NCBI GenBank assembly: GCA_963803295.1
Contig: CAWDMC010000018.1
Coordinates: forward strand, 1-47,353
Length of the DNA stretch: 47,353 nucleotides
Direction of reading: 5' to 3'
Origin: CAWDMC01 sp963803295
Lineage (GTDB): Bacteria > Acidobacteriota > Terriglobia > UBA7540
Made by a program: the position numbers and the translations under genes. Shown in pieces: positions 17,864-27,593 of the stretch. Each line of letters starts with the position of its first letter. The stretch's first letter is position 1. The notes under the pieces are model-generated. The model was not told where the DNA came from, did not search any database, and worked only from the letters and a program-made list of their open reading frames with translations.

Positions 17864-19849
17864 ATGAGTGGTAGCGCTTCGCCAATAGCAGGTGATAAGA
17901 CGGAAATGCGTTCCGCATTACCCCAACGCGAGGTGACGGCTTCGGCAGCCCCCACCCCCCAATTCGCACAGGGGATTCAGTCTGACGAACGCGGAGGGAT
18001 ATGTTTCCGGGTCCTCCGAGTCATGGGCCTGCTGGCGGCCCTTTCCCTGGTATCAGGAGTGCTCCTGGCCGACGCTCGACAAGCTGCCGAACGGGAGATT
18101 GACGCCTGGACGGCCGAGCACTTCGGACTAGCCTCCCAGGCCCTCCGCCAAAACGACTTGGAGACAGCTGCCAAGGAGTACGAACTGGTGCTCTCCAAGA
18201 ACCCTCAATTTGCCGAAGCCTATATGAATCTGGGGATCGTTTACCACCAGCAGGGAAGATACCGAGAGGCAGTGAAGGTCCTCCAAACCGCCTCATCGCT
18301 GAAGCCCGACCTGCTGGGGGCGCAGGTTTTCCTCGGTGTAGATAAATACATGGTTCAGGATTTTAGGGGGGCTATGGGGGTGCTAGAAAAGGCCTTGAAA
18401 CTACACCCAGCTGACCGACAGGCTGGCATCTATCTCGGCTCAGTTTACTTGGCCCTCGACGAGCCGGAAAAGGCGGCCAGGCAACTTCGGCGCACGGTGA
18501 AATATTACCCCGATGACATCGAGCTACTTTACCGCCTAGGGGTCGCTTACCTGGAAGGGACGCGGCGGAGCGGGATCTTGCTGGTGCAGACGGGCGACGA
18601 TTCCGCGCTTTTCCACTGGGCTGCGGCAATCGCGGCGGATAAAAAGCATGATCACACCAGCGTCATCATCGAGTACCTTAAGGCGCTGAAGTGCGACCCG
18701 CAAATCGCCGAGCTTTATTGGCGGCTTGCGCCGGTACTCTACCAGGTAGGCATGGACGACCTGGCGGAGGGTGTACTGGCAAGATATCGGGCGCTCAATC
18801 CAAATCGCACCTCGGCCAGATCGAGTCTGTTCACCGTCAGTGGCGAACCTAGCGAAGACAAAGCGGTGACGGCAGAGTACCGAGAAACCATCCTGGCGTT
18901 ATGGAAAACGTTGCCTCCCGTTGATTTCGTCCCTTCGCTGCCCATAGTGGCGGACCACCTTGTGAACAGCGCGCTCAAGAAGCAACTGCATTCCCCGGGG
19001 CAGGATTATCTGCAAGAGGCGTTGATAGAGTATTCGCGCGGAAACTACGAAGCTTCCGCGCAGCAGGTGCGACGAATAATCAAACTCGATCCAAAGGATT
19101 GGGCTATTCCTTATCTCCTAGCACGGGCTTACTTCCTCGCTGCCAATTATGACGCTGCCGAGCAGGTGCTGGAAGATCACCTACTCCCGCACTTACAGCT
19201 GCCTTCGGTAGCTCTGCTGAGAATCGAGATCGAAAATCAACTGGCCTTGCGCTGTATCAACGCGGTGGTGGAGAAGGAGCCGAATTCCAGCGTCGCGAAG
19301 ATCCTATTGGCCAAATCGTACGCGGCATCGCGGCGCGATATCGAAGCCATTGCGGCGTATCAAGAGGTGTTGAAAATCGAGCCCCAAACGACGGGGATCC
19401 ACCTAGCTATCGGGAATCTGTACGAGGGTCAGCTCAAATGGGCCGCGGCGATTCAAGAATTCCAAGCGGAACTGGCCCTCACCCCCGACAATGCCTTGGC
19501 TCTGGCCCATCTCGGCCATGCGTATGCTGAAGTGCACGAGCCTGATCGCGCTATAGAAATCCTGAGCAAACTCGTGGAAGCCTTTCCTCAGGATGGCCAA
19601 GCCCACGCGGACCTTGGCAAGGTATGGGCGAGCAAAGGAGATACGCAGAAGGCTATTGAATCCTTTGAGCGCGCTCTCCAATGCGATCCGACGCAGAATA
19701 ACCTGCATTACCGACTGTTTAAGCTCTATACGAAGGCAGGGCAGACCGCGCGCGCTCAAAACCATCTTGCCGCATTCAGATCGGGAGAAGCCAGTAAACA
19801 AAAGAAGTACGAAGACTCGTTAGTCGGGCTCAAAGAACAGTCAGACTGA
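17864..19849 (+). CDS. Membrane-anchored or exported TPR-repeat protein
   Basis: 661-aa protein made mostly of tetratricopeptide repeats. An N-terminal polar stretch (about 1-48) is followed by one hydrophobic segment (MGLLAALSLVSGVLLADA, about 51-68), a membrane anchor or late signal peptide. TPRs then run through two blocks: about 80-280 (EYELVLSKNPQFAEAYMNLG, HQQGRYREAVKVLQTASSLK) and about 375-650 (LTPDNALALAHLGHAYAEVH, DGQAHADLGKVWASKGD). The central part (about 280-370) is less repetitive. TPR proteins scaffold protein complexes; the partner is unknown. ATG 17864 has GGAGGTGA 9 nt upstream and is preferred to the TTG 9 bp earlier. It is transcribed divergently from the TonB receptor. 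Confidence 0.85.
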   Translation: MSGSASPIAGDKTEMRSALPQREVTASAAPTPQFAQGIQSDERGGICFRVLRVMGLLAALSLVSGVLLADARQAAEREIDAWTAEHFGLASQALRQNDLETAAKEYELVLSKNPQFAEAYMNLGIVYHQQGRYREAVKVLQTASSLKPDLLGAQVFLGVDKYMVQDFRGAMGVLEKALKLHPADRQAGIYLGSVYLALDEPEKAARQLRRTVKYYPDDIELLYRLGVAYLEGTRRSGILLVQTGDDSALFHWAAAIAADKKHDHTSVIIEYLKALKCDPQIAELYWRLAPVLYQVGMDDLAEGVLARYRALNPNRTSARSSLFTVSGEPSEDKAVTAEYRETILALWKTLPPVDFVPSLPIVADHLVNSALKKQLHSPGQDYLQEALIEYSRGNYEASAQQVRRIIKLDPKDWAIPYLLARAYFLAANYDAAEQVLEDHLLPHLQLPSVALLRIEIENQLALRCINAVVEKEPNSSVAKILLAKSYAASRRDIEAIAAYQEVLKIEPQTTGIHLAIGNLYEGQLKWAAAIQEFQAELALTPDNALALAHLGHAYAEVHEPDRAIEILSKLVEAFPQDGQAHADLGKVWASKGDTQKAIESFERALQCDPTQNNLHYRLFKLYTKAGQTARAQNHLAAFRSGEASKQKKYEDSLVGLKEQSD

Positions 19850-20410
19850 GTGACGCATGGGATACAGAGTGAATGAGTTGGTGATGACGGGAGGAATTTT
19901 TGATGCGGTGGACTAGGCGCACCGCACCGCGAACTACCTTTTGATGCCTTGTCTGTCGCCATAACTCGGTGAGGCAACAAATGCAATCAGTTAACGCGGG
20001 CGCCGAGATAGGCCTCTGCAATGCAAGCTCGTGAATTCTTGTTTTTTTTAGCAAGCTTCAGGATCGTTGGGAGGAGAGGGGGACAGTGCCTCCCGCAGGT
20101 CGCGATTGTGTCTTGCGCGGCGAATTTCATCTGCCGGAGTACGGCGGCAAACAGACAACTCTCTTGCGGGCTGATGGGCCGCAGGGCACGATAAGGTCGC
20201 GGGGTTTTTACCGGTTGACTGACCGGATCGAGAATCCGATGGGCGGGTCGTGACTCGCCCACCACGGCCAAAGCTTCCAGATAACGGGCATTGCCGCCCC
20301 GGCTCAACTCCACGCGCCGCCGCAGATCCACGATGCCCTTGCGGAGGGGATAGCAGCCTTTCAGCTTCCGTCCCTTCCGTCTCACGCCGCGGAGCGGCTG
20401 CCGTGGGAAC
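19850..20410. other. Intergenic region holding a decayed gene
   Basis: 561 bp between the convergent TPR gene and glycosidase D. Apart from the remnant at 20137-20358 it shows no gene; a T-rich run lies near 20040. Confidence 0.5.
20137..20358 (-). pseudogene. Remnant of a conserved hypothetical protein
   Basis: Minus-strand text GCYPLRKGIVDLRRRVELSR, NARYLEALAVVGE, then YRALRPISPQESCLFAAVLR resembles the C-terminal half of a protein family of unknown function that I recall from accessory regions of soil bacteria. The expected continuation after VLR is lost, and upstream the frame runs into the end of glycosidase D. No start codon or ribosome site is evident. The family resemblance is from memory and could be wrong. 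Confidence 0.4.
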
Positions 20411-22462
20411 CTATCCAACCTGTAAGGTGGATTCTCCCTTCTTGATCCGGTGGTGGGCGACCGTCCCCCGCACGACCGTCTGCAACGTGAAGGCTCCACC
20501 ACTCGTGATCGTCAGCTGGCACGGGGCGTCCGCCGTCGCGCGCTCGGCGCAGAGCAGGTCCACGTAGAACTCTCCGAGCTTGAGATGCTGCAGGCCGTGC
20601 CGTTCAGTCCGGTGCACGTGCCAGACGATGGTGTTGCGCGGAACGTTGAGATCAATGCCCAGGACGTACTCGATCAAGTTGGCCATAGGTCCCACGCCAC
20701 CCCACCCCACGAATTCTGGGTAGCCGTTGAATATGGGCTTCGTCGAGCTGAGACTTTCGCGAATCGTCCCTTCCTTTCTGTAGGCGGCCGCCATGGCGAA
20801 GCAGTATCGCTCGGCAAGATCTTCCACCGCCGCCCGGTATCCAGCCCGCGTGAAGCTGTCCTGAACGACCCGCGGTACCGGCGGCAAGATATTGGCATTG
20901 TCAGGTGGACTTAACCTGGAGCTATCGCCGATTCCATTTGGGAAATTGAAGCCCTTATCGGCATCCTGCACCAACTGCACTAAGGGCTGTACTCGCTCGG
21001 GTGGCGCGATCTCCGCGAACAGCGGGAGGAAGGTCCAAGCGCTGACATTGAACACCCCCGGTTTGATCTCCGTGATGAACTGGCCGGCCAGTGGCGGATC
21101 GCGATACGCCGCCACGACGTGATTGGGATGGCACAGGTCATTGTATAACTGGTGCTTGGCATCCCAGTAGTGCTGATTGATATAGTCGCCCAGCCGACGA
21201 TGTTCGGCGGCGAAGAACCGCGCCATATCAGGACGACCGACCAGGGTAGCGATGCGCGCCATCGCAAGCGTCTCCGCCGCCCGAAAGGCAGTGGCGGGGA
21301 AAGCCCCAGTATTCCAGGTCAGCTCAGGCAGAAATGCGGTCGTATCCTTCCCACACGGGTGGTGAATCCCAGGGGTGACAAACCCATACGTGCCGTCGGG
21401 AGAATGCCGCATGTACGTCATGAACCATTCGTAGTTCTTGACGAGGGGCATAAAGACGCGGCGCAGGCGCTCCAGGTCGCCCGAGACCTGATAGTAGTCC
21501 CACTCCGCCCACCCGATTAAGAACGGCGTGAGCACAGGGTGGCAAGCGTAGACTTCGAAATTGTCGTTGTCCGATTCCTGACAAATGAAACCGTTCTCGT
21601 GCTGCCGCGCATATGCATTATCGAACTGCCTGATGAAGGGATATGCTTGGTGGCCATACCGGGCGTAGTGCATCATGGAGAAGCTGTCCCACACCTGGCT
21701 GCTCCCCCACCCCGCCCACGTGGGACATCCGTTGATATTGGCGACCGCCTGATGATCGGGGTGATGCGGGGCGTAGTTCCACACGCCGAGAAATGTCTTC
21801 CAACAGGACCAGTACATCTCTAAGATCTCCGGGTGTCCGTCGAACACCGGTTGTGGCAGCCGGTCTTTGATATCATCCAGTTTAGGTGGGGGTGCCATGG
21901 CGTAGCGCTTCACGTCGTACCAGGGCGACAGCGGCTCCGCCGCCACGAAAGCCATGGGGGGAAACGGTGAATACCGCGCCTTGAGGCGGGGATTCTTGTA
22001 CATCTCCTCATTGGAGGCGTCCTGGACGAGGCGGATCGCCCCCGTGGTCAACCGACCTCGGCCCGCCGCGACGGTCGGTCGCCCCTGGGCGTCGGTGGGC
22101 TGGAGCGTCCATTCGTAGGTCGTGTTCGGCACTAGCGGCAGCGCGTACGTCGTCACGTCCCCCGGGAGCGCGACATGTACGATCGGTTGCTGCGGCCAAC
22201 GCTGTTGCGTCACCGTGAGGGTGATGCCATGCGGCGCCTCTCCCGCTGCGTATTCCCACTGGAGTTTGGCGGCCAAGAAGGCCGGAAGTACCGTTGCCTC
22301 GGTTGGCACCACGATCCGGACTATCATCTCCTGCGGTCCACCAGCCAGCGCAGTGGCCGTGCCGATGACACTGCCAAGCATGATGGTACTGCCGGACACC
22401 ATACTCGTCCTCAAGAAAGCACGACGCGAGAGCGTTTCACGCGATACAGTTTCAACAGTCAT
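20411..22462 (-). CDS. Tat-exported MGH1-like glycosidase, paralogue D
   Basis: 683-aa fourth member of the glycosidase family seen at 6.4-12.6 kb. Tat signal LSRRAFLRTS; an FN3-like domain ending TYEWTLQPTDAQGRP; barrel with WAGWGSSQVWDSFSMMHYAR, DNAYARQHENGFIC, NYEWFMTYMRHSPDGTYG; EFVGWGGVGPMANLIEYVLG; C-terminal beta-sandwich. The region after the first barrel helices contains HHPCGKDTT and no DDSPR, so the active site differs from paralogue C. The gene is visibly richer in G+C, especially at third codon positions, than A-C, which suggests separate acquisition. ATG 22462 is preferred to a far upstream ATG: it starts just before the Tat signal and has GGAG 7 nt upstream. It is isolated from the other copies by the TPR gene. 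Confidence 0.82.
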   Translation of the reverse strand: MTVETVSRETLSRRAFLRTSMVSGSTIMLGSVIGTATALAGGPQEMIVRIVVPTEATVLPAFLAAKLQWEYAAGEAPHGITLTVTQQRWPQQPIVHVALPGDVTTYALPLVPNTTYEWTLQPTDAQGRPTVAAGRGRLTTGAIRLVQDASNEEMYKNPRLKARYSPFPPMAFVAAEPLSPWYDVKRYAMAPPPKLDDIKDRLPQPVFDGHPEILEMYWSCWKTFLGVWNYAPHHPDHQAVANINGCPTWAGWGSSQVWDSFSMMHYARYGHQAYPFIRQFDNAYARQHENGFICQESDNDNFEVYACHPVLTPFLIGWAEWDYYQVSGDLERLRRVFMPLVKNYEWFMTYMRHSPDGTYGFVTPGIHHPCGKDTTAFLPELTWNTGAFPATAFRAAETLAMARIATLVGRPDMARFFAAEHRRLGDYINQHYWDAKHQLYNDLCHPNHVVAAYRDPPLAGQFITEIKPGVFNVSAWTFLPLFAEIAPPERVQPLVQLVQDADKGFNFPNGIGDSSRLSPPDNANILPPVPRVVQDSFTRAGYRAAVEDLAERYCFAMAAAYRKEGTIRESLSSTKPIFNGYPEFVGWGGVGPMANLIEYVLGIDLNVPRNTIVWHVHRTERHGLQHLKLGEFYVDLLCAERATADAPCQLTITSGGAFTLQTVVRGTVAHHRIKKGESTLQVG

Positions 22463-22689
22463 ACAGGTCTCCGGTAGAAAGTTGAAGATAGAACATAAGA
22501 ACTTCGGCATCAAGAGCCGCCGGACCGATCGGTCGGCCCAAAACTGGGAGGGCAAGTTGTAGGACGAGGCACAAGTCGTTGCAAGCAAAAAACCGCTGTC
22601 GCCCCAGTCCTGCAACCGTCCCATTCGTCTTTGGCTGACCGGGTTTATCCAGGTCAGCCTAAACAGGAGTTCGGGGCACTGAGGGCGAG

Positions 22690-22977
22690 ATGGACGGACG
22701 CACGCCGAGGTCGAATCCGGATCGAAAGATTTCCGAGACGTTTCTGCGTTTCGCAGCGCCCATACTTCATGATCTCCCGAGCGAGGTGCCTGAACACCGG
22801 GCCCGGGAAGCATTACGGGTGTCGTTCACAGCCTGGAACGCAGTGGTCTTCGCGGATGTGCTCAACGACCATCGGTATCTCGACGAGATTCGACGCCTCA
22901 CGGCCGACAAGGCCGAGACCGCCCTGCTCATGGAACAACTGATCGCCCGCAAACGCGGGTTCTTTGCCGAGGCTTCC
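22690..22977 (+). pseudogene. Conserved hypothetical protein, 3'-truncated
   Basis: Plus-strand frame with the look of a genuine small protein: MDGRTPRSNPDRKISETFLR, APILHDLPSEVPEHRAREAL, SFTAWNAVVFADVLNDHRYL, LLMEQLIARKRGFFAE. After about residue 96 the frame continues to 23127, but over sequence that encodes a TIR domain on the other strand, so the natural C-terminus is missing. I recall similar roughly 120-150-aa proteins of unknown function in accessory regions. Function unknown; no domain can be named. Confidence 0.5.
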
Positions 22978-23150
22978 GAAATCGCCTCTTCGAGATCCGC
23001 CATCCAGGCATTGCCGGGTTGCAGATGGTCTTTGTCGAACCAGACATCAAGGCCGTTGCGCCGGAGATTTTCCACGAGCCCGCGAGTCGCAGGCGTGTTG
23101 GCACCGGCGTGGCTGAGGAAGACGTAGCTTTGCGGAGGGTAGTATCTGGC
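22968..23150 (-). pseudogene. TIR-domain protein fragment
   Basis: Minus-strand text SYVFLSHAGANTPATRGLVE, LRRNGLDVWFDKDHLQPGNA, WMADLEEAISEAS matches the N-terminal half of a bacterial TIR domain: the first strand with FLSHAG, the BB-loop region DVWFDKD, then the helix with LEEAI. TIR proteins often act in antiphage defence as NAD-cleaving effectors. The domain stops at about 22968, before the usual catalytic Glu region, where it meets the plus-strand fragment. The open frame continues on both sides without family resemblance, so this is a broken gene. Confidence 0.6.
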
Positions 23151-23383
23151 AGCGCACCCATCGTGCCTAATATGAATAGGCGCAATCCGCGAGATTCGGG
23201 TCGCTGTGCGGCCATCTGGACGTAATACGGCCGATCCAATGGCCCCTCGTCGAGACGAAGATCTCCGGAGGCGGAGCCAGTCCACGATTTCCTGCAAAAG
23301 TTGCCGCCAGCGATTAGTATCGCTTCATACCTGTTGAGAAATCTCCTTTGCACCCCCGAAGTCCCCTTCGGGTTAACGCCCGC

Positions 23384-24333
23384 TCACACCCCTTCCAACC
23401 CAAGTTGGTCGTTGACAGCGTCGCGGAGTTTCTGCTTGCAGCCCAGGTATCGTTCGGTCGTCTCAACGGAGGCGTGACCCAGGAGAAACTGAATCTGCTC
23501 CAACTCTCCTCCCGCGAGATGGCATAGACGAGCGCAGGTCCGCCTCAAGTCATGTGGAGCGAGACCTTGGATTTCTGCGCGCTGAGCAGCGCGTTTGACG
23601 ACGTGCCAAATTGCTTTGGGCGAGATTTTCTCACCCCATACAACTCCATTCTTGTTCACGGGGCGAAAGATGTTTCCGCCTGTGATGTCCGCGTTTGCGG
23701 TCCAATCATCCAGGGCTTCTTTACCCATCCGGGCACCGGCACAGCCCGAATGTGCTTACCCTTTCCAATCAGGTCAGCAAACACCCAGTGGTCTTCCCGA
23801 ATCTGTACGTCTTGCACGGTCAATGCGACGAGCTCTGCACGCCGGAGTCCACACCCCAGCAGCACGGAAAGAATCGCGCGATCACGTTTGCCACGTAGGG
23901 TGTCCGAGGCCGAACTCTGGAGCAGTGTTCTACCCTGCTCGACGGTGAGCCAGTTTCCAATCCGCACCCCCAACCGTTTAGCCCCCTTCACCCTCCGGAT
24001 ACCAGCTGCGAGTTCCGGACTCAAGAGTCCAGTATCCGCTGCCCCATAGGCGAGACGGCGCACCGCAGCGAGGCGAACGTTGATGGTCGAGGGAGCAAGA
24101 TTCTTCTGCTCCAGATAAATACGATATCGAAGTACAACGGGGCGATTGAAGGCAAGGCGCGGTTCTGAGCAGTACCATGCAATAAACTCATCGATGGCGT
24201 GAGCGTAGGATTCTTGAGAAGTCTTGGCGGGAAGAGAGTTGAGAACAGACGTCTTCGACTGTTCTAGATCAGGAATCCGAAGGACGGTTCTGGTGCAACG
24301 GGACTTCCTCTTTCTTGTTCTTCGTCCTGGCAT
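23384..24333 (-). pseudogene. Tyrosine recombinase (phage-type integrase), one frameshift
   Basis: XerC/phage-integrase family site-specific recombinase of about 315 aa read in two frames. N-terminal SAM-like core-binding domain (SQESYAHAIDEFIAWYC, INVRLAAVRRLAYG), then the catalytic domain with GCGLRRAELVAL (first catalytic Arg). After a single-base loss near 23716-23722, at a run of A/G, the second frame gives APHDLRRTCARL (His-x-x-Arg) and LLGHASVETTERYLG (His and the nucleophilic Tyr). All catalytic residues survive, so the gene is recently broken or the shift is a sequencing error. ATG 24333 has AAGGAGG 8 nt upstream (24342-24348). No attachment-site repeats were identified. Confidence 0.85.
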
Positions 24334-24419
24334 ACCGGCGGCCTCCTTCGCCGCCGGCCCAGTATGCATAGAAACGCGCCTGACAACAGTGTCCGGTCTC
24401 ATGGCTCTTTTTCCACAGG

Positions 24420-24441
24420 CCCCTGAAACCCGTATCAGGGG
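24420..24441. terminator. Hairpin between beta-helix gene and integrase
   Basis: Perfect 7-bp inverted repeat CCCCTGA / TCAGGGG with an 8-nt loop, lying about 160 bp downstream of the stop of the beta-helix gene and about 90 bp before the integrase start. Terminator-like, without a T-run; an integrase-related site is the alternative. Confidence 0.35.
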
Positions 24442-24603
24442 AGCATGCATGATTGCTGGTGGGAAGGCCGTTTTTCGTTCCCAATCCAGCTTAAGATCGA
24501 TCCGACCAGCCACTAGGCTTCTCAACGCATTGGGCATGCCCATCTTGGTGATGACCTTTCACGGGTGGGACGCGCTGGCGACGCAAATCAAAGGCGTCCG
24601 TGC

Positions 24604-26645
24604 TTACTGCGTTGACCTGCGTGGATCAATCGACACGGTGGTTGATTTCTCCGGTACGGTCAGTAGCGGCCCCGCCACACCGGACGGGCCAGCGGCTTTG
24701 CCTAGAAGATCGGTCTTGAAGTAGCTTTCTGTTGCCACCTGGGGTACGGGCGCTGCCACCGACCAAGTCATGGTGAGGGCATCCAAATCAACGTCGATGT
24801 TCAGATCCGCGTAGGCGCCATTCTTATCGAACCCGAAGAACTTCTGCCACGCGTCCAGGTCTAGGCGATAAGTGGTGCCGCCGTCGTTGAGAAAATTCAG
24901 CCCCCTTCCTGCTCCCTGTTCTTCATCGATTCTGGGGCCGCCTTGACGCGTGTAGAGGTTGCCCTCCGCCGTGTTGTCTCGATTGGGAACTTGAATGGCA
25001 TTGCCGCAGTGATAGAAAATGTTATTGATGACCTTGTTCCAATGCGCCGTGCCGCCGCGCGGGCCCACGATGCGGCCTTCCGTGGTGCGAATGGTGATGG
25101 CGTTATCCTGCATCAAGCCAATCAGGTTATGGGCGATGACCGTCTCGTCAGTGCCGTCCAGGGTGATGCCCCACCCGCCGTGGGAGGGGTAATTGGCAGT
25201 GGAGCCGCCGTGGCCCGGAGTCGCCTTCCAGATGATGTTATGGTCGAACATATTGGGATTATGCGACGCCTCAATGTAGATGCCGCCGCGCACTCAAGCG
25301 TGTCGCCGATAACGTTGCCGGTTATGCGCGTGTTGACGTTCAAATAGTCGAGCCATATCGCCATCGCATGGTCAAGGTGGCGAATCACGTTGTTACGCAG
25401 CAGGCAGTTTCTGGAGACGTGGAGCTTGATGGCGCCCGCCTCCCAGGTCATCTCCGCGTCCTGCCATCCCACATGCTCAATCAGGGTCGATTCGATCAGA
25501 GTGTTCTGGACGGCCAATCCCGCCAGGCCGCACACACCCACGTCATCGATATGATTGCGTCGCACGATGGCATAGCCGATGACGGCGGGAGAAACCTTGC
25601 CTCCACCCTGCATGCCGATGTCGAGGGCGACGGAATTGGTTTGCCGCATCACGCAGTCTTCAATGATCCAGTGGTTGCCGCGACTCATGGAAACCATGCC
25701 CAGTTGCGGGGGAGGGAACTGGCTGGCGGCGTGCTCAAAGGTGATGCCTTTGACGCGGATGTAATTCAGGCCATCCTGCCGCGGGGCAAACACTTGCTCC
25801 TGCACGGTCAATTCCACCTGGTGCAGGGCGGGGTCGCCATCACCGGAGAGACGCATGTGGATGGCCATGCCATCGTGTTCACACCAGAAGGCGCCGTCGG
25901 CATGGGCAAGTTCATTGTACTGCTCCACCTGGTCCAGCCTTTTGCCATCCACATAGATCATGCCGCGGCGAAGGAGATGGCGCCGCAATTCCGCCGGCGT
26001 GGGATTCAGGTAGTGGCGGTCCTGCATCATATTGACCATGCCGAACGGATTGTAGCCGTGAAACTCAATGTCATCCAGGCGCCGTTGGTAGATCTTCACC
26101 TTCGCGCGGGCTGCATCCGAAAGGTCGAGGCCGTATTCTGTCGATGGCCCCCATCCCTTATTCACTTCCACCGAGCCTTTGACGATGACCTCCGCTCCCG
26201 GCGCCGCTTCGTAGCTAATCATCCTGTCAGCGCCGGTGCCGCCGCGGGCGGGGGACACGCGCTCACGATAGACGCCCGCCATGATCACAACGCGCTCGCC
26301 GGGCGCCAGAACCTCGGCTGCCCTGCTGAGGGTGAGAAACGGAAGTTGCTTCGTGCCAGGATTGGAATCAGCCGCGTGGGGATTGCGGTTGTCGACATAA
26401 TAGGTCCTGGTGAACTCAAGCGGGCGCTCCCAGGAAACAAACTCATTGCCGTCCGGCAGCAGAACGCCCATGCCGCCTGGCTCCACAGCCCGGAAGTTGC
26501 CGGAGAGATAGCATACGCAAATCGTGGTTGCGCACAGCGCACACATAGTGGGGATCCAGGGCTGCGCAGCTTGCAACCGCATGCTCACCTTGGCCGCCCA
26601 CGTGGCCGGCCCAGAAGGAATCATATAAACCCTAAGACCTCGCAT
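24604..26645 (-). pseudogene. Secreted right-handed beta-helix protein, one frameshift
   Basis: About 680 aa across two frames. N-terminal signal/anchor (about 25-50, IPTMCALCATTICVCYLSG), then YYVDNRNPHAADSNPGTKQL typical of exported polysaccharide-active beta-helix proteins, and GERVVIMAGVYRERVSPARG. The parallel beta-helix follows (SRGNHWIIEDCVMRQT, RNCLLRNNVIRHLDHAMAIW, and, in the second frame, SHNPNMFDHNIIW, ETVIAHNLIGLMQDNAITIR). A one-base loss near 25290-25296 separates the frames; joining them restores TLE-x-RGGIYIEAS. The fold and N-terminal motif resemble GH141 or polysaccharide-lyase-like enzymes; the catalytic residues are not identified, so the activity is inferred. ATG 26645 has AGGGAG about 11 nt upstream. 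Confidence 0.75.
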
Positions 26646-27593
26646 GAGATAATCGACTCCCTTTGCCTGATATCGTATCTTGTGCCCGCCACCGAGATCT
26701 GAACAGCGGTAGCGCCGGGAACGTCTCCGCTTTCCTTGTTGCTGCCCGACATTCTGCGCGTCACATCAAATTCGGAGCGTCCGAGTATGCATCACTTTGA
26801 GCGCGGCGGTCCAATCAGAATTTCCGTTGTGATTTCCCAGCAAATCTTTAATCTAAATCTAACAGCATCCGCATACGACGCTCCTTTCAAATTATCGGTG
26901 CCGGGGTACTTCCAGTGGCCGGCATGCAGCCAATCGCTTGGACTTTTCCTAATAGAATTTTAGACTCATGGACTGACGTTACTGGAGATCGGGACCTTCC
27001 AGGTTGATGGCGATCGGCCTCCAGAAGTCGCCTAGGGCCTAGTAACCATCGTGAGTCGCGCCACGCTAGGCACTTTAAACGGCCTACCCGTAGATGTGAA
27101 AATCCTGACTCCCGAGAAGTCGGCTACTGTAGATCCAAGCCAAGCGACCAACCCCTGGAATCATTAATTCACAGACTGCCCCACCGCAAGTCTGCCGGCT
27201 CGTCAGCGGCTGGACCTGTTCGGCTCTTTCGGAGTGCCGATCAGCGTCTCATTCGCCCCACTCAGAACCGAAGTCGATGACGAACGCTCTTCGGACCGCC
27301 ACACAACGATGTCGAAAGACGCCGAAGACACGCTTCAGAGTAGGTCGGCGGTGACGAGGGAACTTATAAAACCCGCAAGGTGCGGCCGGGGCTTTGGGCG
27401 CGCGGACCCCTATCCAAGACTCTACAAGTAGCGCCTTGCAATCAATGGTGGCGAGCTGTGGCGGCAACGGTGGCCGTCGTGTTTCCGTCAGCGTACCGCT
27501 CTGCCACGTCCACACCGCCAACAACTAATCAACAACAACAACAAAGCACAACCAAATCCCAACTTCCTTGCGTGAGTTATTGCGAGGACCTGT
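26646..27593. other. 948-bp intergenic region before the SMC-like gene
   Basis: Upstream of both the beta-helix gene (minus) and the SMC-like gene (plus). No gene or RNA was recognised. The last 80 bp contain an unusual A/C-rich stretch (27520-27570) that resembles the leader of the MoxR-type gene. Confidence 0.5.
27520..27570 (+). promoter_or_regulatory. A/C-rich leader of the SMC-like gene
   Basis: A nearly G-free run built of CAA/ACA repeats (CAACAACAACAACAAAG core), ending about 25 nt before ATG 27594. A similar run lies before the MoxR-type gene at 29807-29840. Such unstructured leaders can favour ribosome loading; the role is inferred. Confidence 0.35.

Noticed and set aside
25368..26702. 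444-codon plus-strand open frame
   Set aside because: Antisense to the beta-helix gene, whose minus-strand frame carries a signal peptide and family motifs; the plus frame has none.
27234..27431. 65-codon plus-strand frame before the SMC-like gene
   Set aside because: No ribosome site and no recognisable motif.
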